Counted from the stretch's first letter, positions 1 through 11,706 are shown. The stretch is DNA of 64,000 nt from Okapia johnstoni (GCA_024291935.2 CM044318.1:86130001-86194000); one strand, 5' to 3'. Notes: generated by a model not told the origin, from the letters alone. Numbers and translations: made by a program.

Positions 1-24
1 AAAAAAAAAGGCCTCTGTTTTTCT

Positions 25-795
25 TCTCCTGCAACGTTCGACTTCACTTCTGACACCAGATGTGTGGGTTCCCCCCACCCAATCCTCAGATAAAGGCTGG
101 GTGTCCTATAGCATTTCAGTTCTCACACTGTCTGCCTGGAGATGGGATGCATCCTACAGGTTAAGGGCTCTGAAGAGGACCAGCCTCACTTCAGACCCCA
201 CCTGAGAGTCTAGGTTGTCCCATGGGTATAGATTAGAGGCTCCCTGGAGCCCCCTCCTTGGGTTCCATAATCTGCTAGAGCAACTCTCAGAACTCTAGAA
301 AGCAGCCTCCTTGCTAGATTATGAGTTTGTTATAAAAGGGTACAACTTGGGAACACCCGGATGGAAGAGACGCACAGGGCAAGGTGTGGGGAAGGTGGCA
401 GGGGGGCATCCATGCCCCCTCCAGACTGCCACCCTCACAGCATCTCCCAATGCTCACCAACGTGGAAGGTCACTGAACCCAGTCTTGTTGGGTTTCTATG
501 GAGGCCTAATCATGATTGATCAAATCATTGGCTACTGACAGTGATTCAGCTCCAGTCCCCCCATCCCTTTCCCTGTCCGGCAAGGTGGGGAGAGGGTGGG
601 GTTGAAAGATCCAACCCTCCAATCACCTTGTTGGTCCTCCTGGCACCAGTGCCCATCCAGGTGGCCATTCAGGAGCCCCCAGGCCCCAGTCCTCTCATTA
701 ATAAACGAAAAGACGTCTCCCTCCCAAGATTCCAAGGCTTTTCAGATGCTGTGTGTCTTTCTGAAAACTAAAGTTTTCTTTCCAGGGTTCTGTTA
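25..795. mobile_element. Old LTR-type dispersed repeat (copy 1)
   Basis: Text such as the CTAGAGCAACTCTCAGAACT run near 280 and the GATTGATCAAATCATTGGCT run near 514 matches a mammalian LTR-type repeat that I recognise but cannot name to subfamily. A second copy lies at 5730-6860 and shares the same blocks in the same order and orientation. It is probably ERVL-class. No internal retroviral sequence is present, so it looks like a solo LTR or fragment. The 5' limit is uncertain. Confidence 0.5.
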
Positions 796-799
796 TTGA

Positions 800-2570
800 T
801 GCAGTCAAGTACAGAATGTTCCGTCACCAGAAGGACCCACAGGATGCCTTTTTATAGCCACACTCATTTCCCTTCTGCCTCCATCCCTGGTTAGCTCCTG
901 GAAACCACTCATCTGCTCTCAAATTCTATGCTTTTGTTATTTGAAGAATGCTATATGGATGGAATCTTACATTATGACACCATTTGGATTTGGCTTTTTT
1001 CACTGAGCTTAATTCTCTGGAGATTCATGCAGGTCGTAGCATGTGTCAGTAGGTTGTTCCTTTGTATTGCTAGGCAGTGGTCTATGGTTGGAGAAGGAAA
1101 TGGCAACCCACTCAGTATTCTTGCTTGGGAAATCCCACAGATGGAGAAGCCTGCTGGGCTACAGTCCATGCAGCCGCAAAAGAGTCAGACACAACTTAGT
1201 AACTAAACAACAGCGAACAGTCCGTGGTGTGGATGGACTACAGTGTTTATAACCATCCATCCATTGAAGGACGGTCTGAGTTGCTTCCAGTTTTGTCTGT
1301 AGTGAATGAAGATGCTATAAATATTCACACACAGGTTTCCATCTGAACATGAGTCTCCGTGACTCTGGGATAGTGGCCAGGAGTTCAATTGCTGGGTCAT
1401 CTGTTTAGCGTTCATGGACATTTAGTTTTCCTGGTAACTGCCAAAATATCTGCTGGAGTGGCTGTACCATTTTATAGTCCTCTAGTTTCTCTGAATTCCA
1501 GCCAGCATTTGCTGATGTCACTATTTTTAATTTTAGCCATTCCAATAGGTGTTTAGTGATATCAAATTGTGGTTTTAATTTGCATTCTTCTAGTGGCTAA
1601 TGATGTTGAGCATCTTTTCATGTGCTTCTTTGCCATCTCTGTATCCTCCTTGGCAAAATGTGTCATCATGTCTTTTGATCATTTTCTAATGAGACTATTT
1701 TTTTATTGTTGTTTGATTATTCTTTATATATTCTTAATTTATTAGTCTTTGTCAAATATATGGTTTACAACTACTTTCTCCTGCCTGTAGCTTGTCTTTT
1801 TTATCCTGTTAACAGTCTTTTGCAAGTAGCAGTTTTAATTTTGTTCAAGTCCATTTTATCAGTTTTTCCTTTTATGATTGTGGTTTTGGTATCAAGTCTA
1901 AGAACTCTTTGTCTAGTTAGTCCTAGACTGAAGATTATCTTGTGTTTTATTTCCTAAACTTTTTTAAGTTTTATATTTTACCTTTGTCTGTGATCTATTT
2001 GTAGTTAATTTTTGTATAAAGTACAAGACATGGGTCAAAGTCCTCTTTTCTGTTTTCTTGCTTATGGACGACCAATTCATGTTCCAGCACCATTTGTTGA
2101 AAAAGCTGTCTTCCCTTCATTGAATTGTTTTTGCATATTTGTGGAAAATCAGTTTAGCATATTTATGTGGGTCTATTTTGGGCTCTTTGTTCTATTCCAT
2201 TGTCTATGTGTCTATCTGCCAATACTATGCAGTCTTGATTATTGTACCTATATATTAATAGTAAGTTTTGAAATCAGGTAGACTGATCCTTTCTTAGTCT
2301 ACTTTTTCAAAACCGTTTTAGCTCTTCAAGTTCCTTTGCCTTTTCATATTAATTTTAGAATAATCTTGTCTCTATAAAATCTCTCATGATTTTGATAGGA
2401 ATTACATTAAACCTGTGTATCAGTTTGAAAAGAATTGACATCATTATTATGTTGAGTCTTCCAATCCATGAATATAGTATGTCTCTACATTTACTTAAGT
2501 CTTCTTTGATTTATAACATTGTGTAATTTTCAGAAACAAGTTCTGTACATGCTAGTATATAGAAATAAAT
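800..2570 (-). mobile_element. L1M LINE, antisense, 3' UTR and ORF2 C-terminal region
   Basis: Read on the plus strand this runs from L1 3' UTR (ACAGAATGTTCCGTCACC block, then GGAAACCACTCATCTGCTCT) into ORF2, with the L1 landmarks ATGTTGAGCATCTTTTCATG near 1603 and TTCCAGCACCATTTGTTGAA near 2082. The element is therefore on the minus strand, 5'-truncated and highly diverged, with many stops. A BovA SINE interrupts it at 1090-1212. It is an old mammalian-wide L1; the exact subfamily is not resolved. Confidence 0.85.
1090..1212 (+). mobile_element. BovA SINE monomer inside L1M
   Basis: It starts GGAGAAGGAAATGGCAACCC and runs through GGGCTACAGTCCATG, a variant of the RCAAAGAGTCAGACAC motif and AACTAAACAACAG, the order of a BovA unit (derived from the BovB 3' end). 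It splits the antisense L1M, so it is younger than that element. Target-site duplication is not clear. Confidence 0.9.
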
Positions 2571-4030
2571 TGGATTTGGATGGAGACAGGACTGGACAGG
2601 ATGGCCCTGGTGGGGGCTGGATGAGGACTTTGTCAAAGGAGAGCATGGGGTAGGGATGGAAGGGGCCAGGCCAGGACAAACTGCCCTCAGAGGAGGGGTT
2701 GGCAGCGAGATTGGCGAGGGAGGCATGAGAGGAACCAGTGGCTGGCAGCTGTGGCCTGTGCAGAAGGCTTGACACATCCGCTGACCAAGCTTGGGAGATG
2801 GTGATGGGCTGCTGAGGGGGAGGGCTGGGCCCAGGGCAGCCTGTATGTGCCATGTGGGGCCTTCTCCAAAAGACACAGGGGATGAGTGACCTTCATCCCT
2901 GTAGGGATGGTCTTCGTGGTCCTGGACCTTTACTGGGCATCCCTTGTAACTCACCTCCTTTAAAAAGGACTCCTCTACTCTCAGCTGGCCTGGTTTTTGA
3001 AAGATGCGAGGTTCTCACCGACAATTCTCTTTTCTACTGGTTACCATATCTGGTCCCTCCACCTTGACTCATGGGACCTGAGGCCCAGACCCCTCAGAGC
3101 TCAGGCACCCATCCTGTCCCTCTCTGCCTGGTCCCCTTGAGATGTGGGTATGGATTTGCTCAGAGACTGGACACTTGTCTTCCATGTGAGCTTGTGTGTG
3201 TGTGTTTATAGCAATGAAAGTGTCCTTCAAGCTTGTCAGGGAGTCAGGCCTGTTGCAGAAATGCCCAGAGTGTGGGAGTATGGCATTCGCTCACTGAGTG
3301 TTGTGGGTGTAGTATTACTTGGCAGTGATGCCCCCTGTGATGCCTGGTCCCACCAGGAATCCACGAGTTGTTGGCCTTTTCCAGGTAACCAAAGGCGTTC
3401 CCTGGGCCCAGCTCCCACGGATGGTTTTGTGCCTTCCTGGCCGACGCTGCCCTGTGGTCCTGCCAGCCGCCTCACACATCCCCACAGGGGAGACACCCTG
3501 GCACACGTTGGGGATGGGCCACTCACAGAGTCTCATTTCTCTACTCCCTCTCGGCCTTGTGCATGGCCCCCACGTGGGGCTCGTCACTGGCAGAGAACGT
3601 TAGCTGGTGCTGCAGCTGGAGAGTAAAACCCAGTCACAGAAATAGCGGTGCCTGAAGACTCATCTAATGGAGGGACGTTCTTCGGCTGACAGTCCCGGCA
3701 GGACTGAATTGGGCAGGAGGGCTGAGCGCTGACGTGAGCCTTGCCCGGGGGCTGGTCAGTTAGGGCAGTGGGAAGTTCTCCTGCAGGGGGTGGGGACGAG
3801 GGTCCCGTCCACCCCGTCACTCACGCTCATTTGCTGCATGCTGGCCATTCAGGGATGAAGCAGCGTAGGCAGATGCTCTTTGCTTTGTGTGGCTTCTCTG
3901 CCTGGGAGCCCTCCGGCCCGGCCATGGCCTGGGTTCCTTGGGGTTTGCTGTTTCGAGAACTGGCCTTTCCCACCTTTTGGGGCCACCCCTCCCCTCCTAG
4001 CTGGCTGCTTTGGGGCAGTGGTCCTTGTGA
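2571..4030. other. Single-copy DNA, no gene recognised
   Basis: GC-moderate sequence with no dispersed repeat I recognise apart from a short GT run near 3192-3206. Several short open frames occur on both strands but overlap one another and show no domain, signal peptide or splice-supported structure. I make no call. Confidence 0.5.
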
Positions 4031-4740
4031 GTAACTCTCAAAACTCACCTATTTACATCTTTCTAATAGAATGGCCAAGCTTAAGCAAAAGGTATTTTAG
4101 GATTTTTATCTGAAAAAATGAAAGCATTTTTCTGGAAAAGAAATTTCATTATGCCAGTAGAAAAACCTATTTTAAAATCATTTTTGAAAGCCCTATTTTT
4201 TCCAACTTGAAGATTAATTTGTTATTAAAACATTTTTGGAAAAGACATAGCCTGGATGATTTTATTTTATGCAGAAGTGAACAAGGAGTCAGGTACAAAT
4301 GATTATTGATTTGGGGCTCCTGTGATCACATTATTATTTGGATTAAATGATTAACGCCATGAACTTTCAAAACTGATCTATCAATTTCTACCTTCTTTTG
4401 GATTCTGCAAATACTTTTATGATCAATAGGTTTACAGAAACTCTGGAAACTTAGATTTTCACGTTCCAGGGGAAATTGTGGTGTGTACCCTCCATTTTGT
4501 TTCTCCAGCCAGTCCAGGATTTGGGAGAAACCGTTTTAGTTTATGAAGAGTGTAGTTTCCAGTTGATCAAAGGCCCCTTCCCTATATTTGCTTTAATTAA
4601 TATTAATGCAAGTTGGTAATTAATATGTGACTTGGAATACAGTGGAATGTGTGTTATTTAGACTAATTGCGTATTTAACAGCCTGTGAAACCAGTGACAT
4701 GGATAACAGTTTGCAATAGGAAAGCAGAAAGTGTGTGAAA
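4031..4740. promoter_or_regulatory. AT-rich single-copy block, candidate regulatory element
   Basis: The block is sharply more AT-rich than its flanks and free of recognisable repeats. It has a dense set of homeodomain-type cores: TTAATTAA at 4593-4600 and TAATTAAT at 4617-4624. A TCF/LEF-type site, TGATCAAAGG, lies at 4564-4573. This texture is characteristic of deeply conserved vertebrate enhancers, but conservation itself cannot be seen here, so the call is inference. Confidence 0.35.
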
Positions 4741-5150
4741 TGAGAGATGGGGTTGGGCTCACAGCCAGCCCACGTGACCTGCCCGGGTTCTGCAGTCATT
4801 TATCCACTGTTGCTCCATCCAGGAGCTCTCGGGACAACCTCGAAATTAGCAGCACCAGGCTCTTCTGCCCTTGCAGGACCTCAACGCTGTTTCACGAGAG
4901 TTAATGTTTTTCTCGGTTTGGATCTCTTTCAAACAGCGACTCAGTGGCTTGCCAAGTAGGTGGCAGGGCTGCAGTGGCGGCGAAGCATGTGGTCCCAGCC
5001 AGGTCCCTCTCCTCATCCTTTATTCCAGCATCCTGCAGGTGCACTTGGACTGCTCCTTCAGAAAGCCTGTAATCTCTCCCACTGTGGGGGTGAGGTTCCA
5101 CAATTAAAATAGTGTGCTTTCCAGCCCTTAGGCTCACATGGAGAATTCTG
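4741..5150. other. Single-copy spacer between two AT-rich blocks
   Basis: Mixed-composition sequence without recognised repeats or coding signal. Confidence 0.45.
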
Positions 5151-5480
5151 AGGCATGGCATAGTCTGGCTTGATGGAACTAATTAGGTTTAATTAAAAAA
5201 TTTCAGGAATAACTATTGGAAAACCTCCTGGGCTTGAGAGGAAAGCATGGAAGTTTCCCACGTGGAGATCCCCCCTCCTCTGACACTGATATCTTGCAGA
5301 TATATTATTAATGTCTTTTATCACTTTGACAATAGAATTGGGTCTCCTTTGCTCTGTTATCCTTTGATCATTGAAATGAAGCTTTGATTCTATATTTCAC
5401 TCATCACCGAAACAAGTCCTTGGACCTTTAATGCCTGAAGGTAGATACCTTCAAAGATTTCTGACTTTATGGCAGCTTCC
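5151..5480. promoter_or_regulatory. AT-rich single-copy block with TCF/LEF- and SOX-like motifs
   Basis: It contains CCTTTGATCA at 5361-5370, the exact reverse complement of the TGATCAAAGG at 4564-4573, and a second GCTTTGATT at 5381-5389. A SOX-type GACAATAG lies at 5328-5335, with TAATTA cores near 5180-5195. No repeat is recognised. Regulatory function is inferred from motif content only. Confidence 0.35.
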
Positions 5481-5729
5481 CCCACACACTGCTGCTACCC
5501 AAACATGCTTGAAGGATGAAGCTTGGGCCCTGGATTAAACAGCGCTAAGGGGACCCACTTGGGTAGCAGCTGTGGGCGAGGAGGTGGAGAGGGCGGGCCG
5601 GGGGACCTTCGCACCTCGCGTGACTTCACCTCTGCTGTGTTGCTTCCATAGCTGTGCTGACACCAGCTGGAATCTTTAGGTGCAGTTTCGTTCTGAGCTT
5701 GACCACCCAGAGTTGGCATAGAGTCTGCA
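5481..5729. other. Single-copy spacer
   Basis: Nothing recognised between the AT-rich block and the second copy of the old LTR-type repeat. Confidence 0.4.
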
Positions 5730-6860
5730 AGTTAAAGGGCCAGTTCCCACAAGGCTGTCCTCACCTCATTTGGGGTTTCCCAAGTCACCCACATTTCTGT
5801 CCAACTTGGCTACAAATTCAGTGGTTCCTATAGCACCCTTTCAGGTTTAATAATTCACTGGGATGACTCATAGGGCTCAGGAAACATTATACTCACCATG
5901 ATCATTTTATTATGAAGGGTACAAACCATTGGTTGGATGAAGAGTTACATCAATGAGGTCTGGAAGAGTCCCAAGTTCAGGGGCCACTGTCCCCAAGAAG
6001 TTGGAGTGCTTCATCTTCTGGTGTATCCATATGATTGTCAATCAGGAAGCTCCCTAACCCCATGGCTCAGAGTTCTTACCAGTGTGTTTGGACAGTCAAA
6101 ACTATGGTTTTTCCAGTAATCATGTATGGATGTGAGAGTTGGACCATAAAGAAGGTTGAGCGCCAAAGAATTGATGCTTTTGAACTGTGGTGCTGGAGAA
6201 GACTCTTGAAAGTTCCTTGGACTGCAAGGAGATCAAACCAGTCAATACTAAAGGAAATCAACCCCGAATATTCATTGGAAGGACTGTTGCTGAAGCTGAA
6301 GCTCCAATCCTTGGCCACCTGATGTGAAGTGCTGACTCATTGGAAAAGACCCTGATGCTGGGAAATATTAAAGGCAAAAGGAGAAGGTGGGGGGGGCAGA
6401 GGGTAAGATGGTTAGATGGCATTACTGACTCATTGGACATGAATCTGAGCAAACTCTGGGAGATAATGAAGGATAAGGGAGACTGGCATGCTGCAGTCCA
6501 TGGGGTCGCCAAGAGTTGGACATGACTTACCAACTGAACAACAGCAACAGCATTCTGCAGGCATGGTTGGTTCAATCACTGGCCATGTGGTTGAACTCAG
6601 CCTCTAGTCTCAGTCCCTGGAGGCCAGGCAGCTGAACGTTCTATCTCTGGAAGCCCCAGGTGGCTCCTCTTCTGGAGACCAGCCGCATCCTGAAGCTCCG
6701 TCCTTCTTCTCCTTGAGTCGCCTCATTAGCATAACCAGGACTCCCTTGCCCCTGGCACTCAAGAAATTCCAAGGGAGTTTGACGGGTCTGTGCAAAGACC
6801 AGGCCTCTTTTTCATTAGATCACAGTGGTCTTGGGCGAAGTGGCTAAAACTCAGGCCAAG
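5730..6860. mobile_element. Old LTR-type dispersed repeat (copy 2), split by BovB
   Basis: This is the same family as 25-795. Shared blocks include GGGCTCAGGAAACA near 5875, the variant GGTTGGTTCAATCACTGGCC near 6565, and CTCATTAGCATAACC near 6721. A BovB 3' fragment at 6092-6550 interrupts it, and the repeat resumes immediately downstream. Family identity is uncertain; relatedness of the two copies is clear. Confidence 0.5.
6092..6550 (+). mobile_element. BovB LINE, 5'-truncated 3' end
   Basis: It begins in the C-terminal coding part of BovB ORF2 (GTCATGTATGGATGTGAGAG-like block near 6120) and continues through GGAAAAGACCCTGATGCTGG, GAGCAAACTC and CATGGGGTCGC to the end of the element. A 95-codon open stretch (6035-6322) is the relic of the ORF2 tail and stops before the usual position. 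It is nested in the old LTR-type repeat. Confidence 0.93.
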
Positions 6861-8350
6861 CCATGCATTCCCAGATGCTGGTGACACATTGGCCTGAAAT
6901 GGCCAGTTCAAGTGACCTTGGGGAGGGGCTGCTCCCCAGCCTTGCAGGCCAGCTGTCCTTGCACAGCAGGTGCTCTGGGACTGCAGCCAGGCCCCCCCTA
7001 ATCCTAGAATGTGGCTCTGGAACTCGGAGACTGGAGACCAAGACCGAGTCTGTACTGTTCACCGCAGTCCCCAGAAGTGGCACAAGAAATGCTTGTTGAA
7101 TTCATGCTTCACACACTGAGATGTGACAAACAGAGCCAACAAATGAGAGAAGACAAGAAGATGACATTTTCTAGATTTGACCTCGGAGGAAATTGGGAAT
7201 TCATTGGCTTCAAGACTTACGCTTTGCTCTTGTTCTCCAGACGTCAGCAGAGGGACCCTGTTCTGTGAGTTTCAAATGAAGTTGCTGAACTCTTCCACGC
7301 AGTGAACATGCACACACACACCATTCCTTGTGGGGTCTAAACCTAGTGTCTCCCCCCAACCCACCCAAGGCAGGGTCAGCACACCAGGACCTGCGGGTTA
7401 AGTCTGTCTCCTTGTCTGCTTTCAGATAAAAACATCAGAACCCAGTCCTATGCTGTTCATTGTGTCTGGTCTGCTTCTCTGATGCTGGGCAGGGTTGAGA
7501 AGCTGCAGCAGAGAACCCACGGCCTGCAAAGCTGAAAATGCTCACTCTCTGGCCCTTCACGGAAGGGTCATTGGTCCCTCCCCCTCCCCAGCATGTTAGC
7601 TGTCCTGCAGGTCCTCAGCACCGGCTGATGCCTCCTACGGCCTGACTGAGGCCTCCGCGCGAGTCCTCCAGACTGCCCTGTGGGCTCTCTGTCTGAAGCA
7701 GCAGGCTCACGGGGGATTTCATCAGAAGGCACACTCCTTAGTGGGAGGAACGGCAGCCAGGGGGGTTTCAGATTGTATTTATTAACACTTCCTCTCTGCT
7801 ACACTATGGTACAGGTGTGCTCCCCACAGGTGGAGACAGGGCGCTACCAGGCTCTTGATTCACAGGGACCCCCGGGCGCCGTAGACCCCCACCCCCGTCT
7901 CCTCTTCTCCAGTAAAATTAAAGAAGCAGCAGCCTGAGGCGAGGTTAGGGAATTACAAAGGCTCCCAGACCGTCTGATCGGTCACCTTTCCCCAGTCCTT
8001 AGTCCTGCTGGCGCCTGCCCCATCTGGAGGAAACCCTTCCTTCAGGCCCTTGCGTCCCTCCTGGGCACCCTCCTGGGTCCCTCCTCTGACCTCTCTGCTG
8101 TTTTCCTGAGGAGCTCAGAGCCAGGCCCCTGAGCTTTCTGTGGCTCCTGAGGGCCCTCAGGTTTTGGGACCCCTTCCATGACAGCGGACAAGTCACAGGA
8201 GGGAGGGTCATGGTGTGTGGGGGATGGTTCTCACCTGGGGCCCGTAGGGATGGGGGCTCCCCCCCCCCCCATCTAAGCACTTGATCTTTGGAAACTGTGC
8301 TTCCACTTCTGACCTTATCAGATCTGGAAAGTGAAATTGACAATGTTAGT
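6861..8350. other. Single-copy DNA, no gene recognised
   Basis: Mixed GC content. There is a run of 12 C residues at 8259-8270 and a short CA run near 7312-7321. Short overlapping open frames on both strands have no recognisable homology. No dispersed repeat is identified with confidence. Confidence 0.5.
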
Positions 8351-8479
8351 TTCTCCAGGCAAGAAAACTGGAGTGGGTAGCCATTCCCTTCTCCAGGAGA
8401 TCTTCCTGACCCAGGGGTAGAGCCTGGGTCTCCTGCACTGCAGGCAGATTCATTACCATCTGAGCCACCAGGGAAGCTT
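8351..8479 (-). mobile_element. Bov-tA SINE, partial
   Basis: On the plus strand it reads TTCTCCAGGCAAGAAAACTG, then the antisense tRNA-derived head ending TGAGCCACCAGGGAAGCTTC. It is 3'-truncated relative to a full element, as the BovA tail beyond the GAGTGGG block is missing. Confidence 0.92.
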
Positions 8480-8640
8480 CTCAGATCTTGGATTTAGTTA
8501 AACGTTGAAGTTGGTCCCTATGCTGACATCTGGGGAAGCCCTTGATTTTCTCTGGCTGAATCGAGGGACGTGGGGTAGGATGGCTCACTCTGCTGTCACT
8601 CTGGCCGAGCTGACCGAGGGTGAAAAAGCACTTCAGGATG

Positions 8641-8896
8641 GCTGTTGCTGCCGCTAAGTCGCTTCAGTCGTGTCCCACTCTGTGTGACCCCATAGACGGC
8701 AGCCCATTAGGCTCCTCTGTCACTGGGATTCTCCAGGCAAGAATTCTGGAGTGGGTTGCCATTTCCTTCTCCAATGCATGCATGCATGCTAAGTCGCTTC
8801 AGTTGTGTCCAACTCTATGCAACCCCATGGACAGCAGCCCACCAGGCTCCTCTGTCCACAGGATTCTCTAGGCAAGAACACTGGAGTGGGTTGCCA
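8641..8896 (-). mobile_element. BOV-A2 dimeric SINE
   Basis: Two BovA monomers lie in tandem, each starting GCTAAGTCGCTTCAGT on the plus strand and each ending with GGAGTGGGTTGCC. They are joined by a GCATGCATGCATGC linker near 8777-8790. This dimer arrangement is the hallmark of BOV-A2. Confidence 0.93.
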
Positions 8897-9653
8897 AAAC
8901 TCGAACCCAGTCGCACCTCAGATGGAACTTGAGCCCACGATCTGTGGCTTAGGAGGGAACTCAGAAGGTCACTTTGCATTTAGAAATACGCAACCTTTAA
9001 AGTTAGGGTCTGCCCCAGGGGTGGAGTACATTGACCGTTCTTGAATCCACATGGACTCCCAGGCATGGGCTGGGTCTCTCTGCCACCGAGGCTGCTGCCC
9101 TCTGCTCCTGGCCTGGTCACTACTGCCAGGGCCCAGACTCTCCTCTGGGGCCCTTCATGCCCATTGCCAGTGGCCCCAAGTACAGCCACCAGGGACCCTC
9201 CCCTGGGCATCCACTCACCCTGCTGCTAGCACTGCTGTGCTCTCTGGAGGCCCTGGCCTCCTGCAGCCTGCAGCACCCACACGGCGCCAAGCTGGGCTGG
9301 GAGCACTGGGGCCTGGGGGGACCTGCCCCGTCCTGTGTGGGGACGCTTCCCTGCATGCTCTCCTCCGCCCACACCAGGTGTCCACTGGACTTCCCATGGC
9401 CCATCCCCTCCGACGTGTAGGTTCACGTCTCGTCTCCGTTGAAGGAGGCTGCAGGGCGCCAGGCGATCTGACTCAGAATCTGGCCCATTTGGGACCCATG
9501 CCGTAGCTGTTTCGGTATCAATCTGATTCAGCGTGAAGGCAGTTCTGGTTTGGCACATAGCACAGCAATTCAGCAACTAATTGTTGTTGAATTAATAAAT
9601 AAGTAACTGAAACAGCTGTTTTCACTGCTGATTTTAAAGGAACAGGGAATTTC
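8897..9653. other. GC-rich single-copy DNA, no gene recognised
   Basis: Pro-, Ser- and Leu-rich open frames occur on both strands here (for example 9031-9420 plus and 9226-9576 minus). They mirror each other, as expected from GC-rich composition, and have no domain or codon-use support. I do not call them genes. Confidence 0.5.
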
Positions 9654-9882
9654 AGTTACACTCAAGTGTTAGTTGCTCAGTCGTGGCCGACTCTTTGCAA
9701 CTCCATGGACTGCAGCCCACCAAGCTCTTCTGTCCGTGAGATTTTTCAGACAAGGATACTGGAGTGGGTTGCCATTTCCTCCTCCAGGGGATCTTCCGAC
9801 CCAAGGATCGAACCTGGGTCTCCTGCACTTCAGGCAGATTCTTTACCAACTGAGCTACAAGGGAAGCCCTAGTTACACTCAA
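9654..9882 (-). mobile_element. Bov-tA SINE with perfect 12-bp target-site duplication
   Basis: The body is 9666-9870, antisense, ending in the tRNA-like head ACTGAGCTACAAGGGAAGCCC. The flanks AGTTACACTCAA at 9654-9665 and 9871-9882 are identical, showing an intact retrotransposition event. Confidence 0.96.
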
Positions 9883-10364
9883 AAAGCTTATTGAAATATT
9901 TCCCAAGGCCAGCCTGGAACCTTCAGGGGCAGCTGACGCTGGGTCAGGAGCAGGTGCTGAACCTGATGCTGCCCCTTGCTCGTCCTGGCTGGTGAGCCGG
10001 GCACCATGTCCTCTGTCTTGGCCTCCTCCTCTGCATGGTGCGGTCAGAGCCCCTGCGGCAGGGTGAGCAGGCCGCGCTGGGAGGTGCTCAGAGCAGTAGC
10101 TTGGCTGTGAATGGGGGCTTCCCACGCGCACCCACATGCACTCCTGAGCTTGGAAATGAACCCCCTGAGGGGCAGCTCTTGCTTGCCTCTGCAAGGCTCT
10201 GTGCTGGGGCTCCTGTGCACCTGTGTCAGTGGAGGGTCCCCTCTGCGGCCCCCAGGAGGCTGGTTTTCTGCTCAGGCTCTCATGGGATGAAGTCAGAGGG
10301 TTGGCTGGGTTGGGTTCCCTGCTGGGGCTGCTGGGACAAACCCCTTCTGCTCATTTGGGTGCTG
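9883..10364. other. Single-copy DNA
   Basis: GC-rich, no repeat or gene recognised. Open frames in both directions overlap each other. Confidence 0.45.
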
Positions 10365-10690
10365 GCAGAATTCAGTTCTGTGAGGTTGCAGGACTGATGT
10401 CCTGGGTCCCTGCTGGCTGTCTGCTGGGGCGGCCCCCAGGTTCTGAAGGCTGTCACACCCCTCAGCTCCCGGGCACCTTCCCCCACCATCAGAGCCCGTG
10501 GTTCCTCCTGCTCCCACTGTCTGCGCCCTCCCCTCTGCCTGGGCTCTCACTCCTCTGCTCCTTTCCTGCCTTTACGGGCTCACGTGGCTACACTAGGCCG
10601 ACCCAGATAATCCCGGACATGCTCCGGATGTTAAAGTCGGCTGATTAGCGACCTTAATTCCATCTGTAAAGTCCCTTCCCAGTGATAGCG
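10365..10690 (-). mobile_element. MLT1-like LTR, antisense, degraded
   Basis: The plus-strand text GAATTCAGTTCTGTGAGGTT near 10369 and the end block GGCTGATTAGCGACCTTAAT near 10639 match the antisense of an ERVL-MaLR (MLT1-type) LTR. It abuts an oppositely oriented LTR of the same broad class that starts near 10691. Confidence 0.5.
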
Positions 10691-11436
10691 AGGTGAATAG
10701 TGTCTCTTCAAAGTTCACATCCACCAGAAATTCAGGGTGACTTTATTTGGAAATAGGATCATTGCAGCTGTAAATATTTGAGGATTAAGATTAGGCTGGA
10801 TTAGGATGGACCTTGAGTCCAGTGACTGGTGTCCTTATGAGAAGAGGAGAAGAGACACAGAGGCCTGGAGAAGAAGGCATCTGCCTGAATATGGGGCCAG
10901 AGCTGGAGTGATGTGTCTGCAAGCCCAGGATGCCAAGGACTGCCAGGAGCCACCAGAAGTTGGAGGAGCCAGGAAAGATGACTCCTCAGAGCCTTCGGAG
11001 GGAGAATGGTCCTGTTGACACCTGATACTGACTTCCGGCATCTGGAACTTGAGATAATACATTTCTTTTGTGTTAAGACATTTTAATCCTAAAGGAAATC
11101 AACCCTGAATATTCCTTGGAAGGACTGATGCTGAAGCTCCAATACTCTGGCCACCAGATGAGAAGAGCCAACTCGTTGGAAAAGACCCTGATGCTGGGAA
11201 AGATTGAGGGCAGGAGGAGAAGGAACAGCAGAGGATGAGATGGTTTGATGGCATCACTGATTCAATGGACATGAGTTTGAGCAAACTCCGGGAGAAGGTG
11301 AAGGAAAGGGAAGCCTGACGTGCTGCAGCCCATGGGGTCACAAAGAGTTGGATGTGACTTAGTGACTGAGCAACAGGAAACCTCCCAGTTTATGGTGATT
11401 TGATATGGAGGCCTCAGGAAGTGAGTACAGACGGCC
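10691..11436 (+). mobile_element. MLT1-type LTR, split by BovB
   Basis: It has the ordered MLT1 landmarks GACTTTATTTGGAAATAGG, CTGGTGTCCTTATGAGAAGA, GGAGTGATGTGTCTGCAAGC, CCACCAGAAGTTGGA and CATCTGGAACTTGAGA. The 3' end is displaced by a BovB at 11087-11377, after which CCTCCCAGTTTATGGTGATT continues the LTR. The interruption dates BovB after this LTR. Confidence 0.8.
11087..11377 (+). mobile_element. BovB LINE 3' end nested in MLT1
   Basis: It starts at TCCTAAAGGAAATCAACCCT and covers the last ~290 bp of BovB, ending TTAGTGACTGAGCAACAGG. Truncation falls downstream of most coding sequence. Confidence 0.92.
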
Positions 11437-11507
11437 ATGTCTAGATTAGAGCTTGATGGGAAAACCAGAGGATGGAAACTGGAGGGCCGTCTCTCTTTAA
11501 CGTTTGT

Positions 11508-11706
11508 TTCTATTTGTCTGGCTGTGCCGGGTCTTAGCTGCGGCACGCGGCATCTTCGATCTCTGTTGTGGCAGGCAGGGTGTTTAGTTGCGGTATGTGG
11601 GACCTAGTGCCCTGACAAGGGATCAAACCCTGGTGACCATCCAGTGCAGGGTGACCCCCTGCATTGGAAGCGTGGGGTCTTAGCCTCCGGACTACCGGGG
11701 AAGTGC
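11508..11706 (-). mobile_element. tRNA-derived SINE (CHR-2/SINE2-1 type)
   Basis: The antisense element on the plus strand runs from a GTCTGGCTGTGCCGGGTCTT tail, through AGTTGCGGTATGTGGGACCT and GATCAAACCCTGGTG (antisense B box), to a CTACCGGGGAAGTGCC head. This SINE lacks the BovA tail found in Bov-tA. Confidence 0.85.

Noticed and set aside
9031..9576. Pro/Leu-rich frames near 9.0-9.6 kb as a possible secreted protein
   Set aside because: The apparent leader-like stretch lies mid-frame, the frame has no stop-free equivalent that fits an exon, and no known family is recognised.
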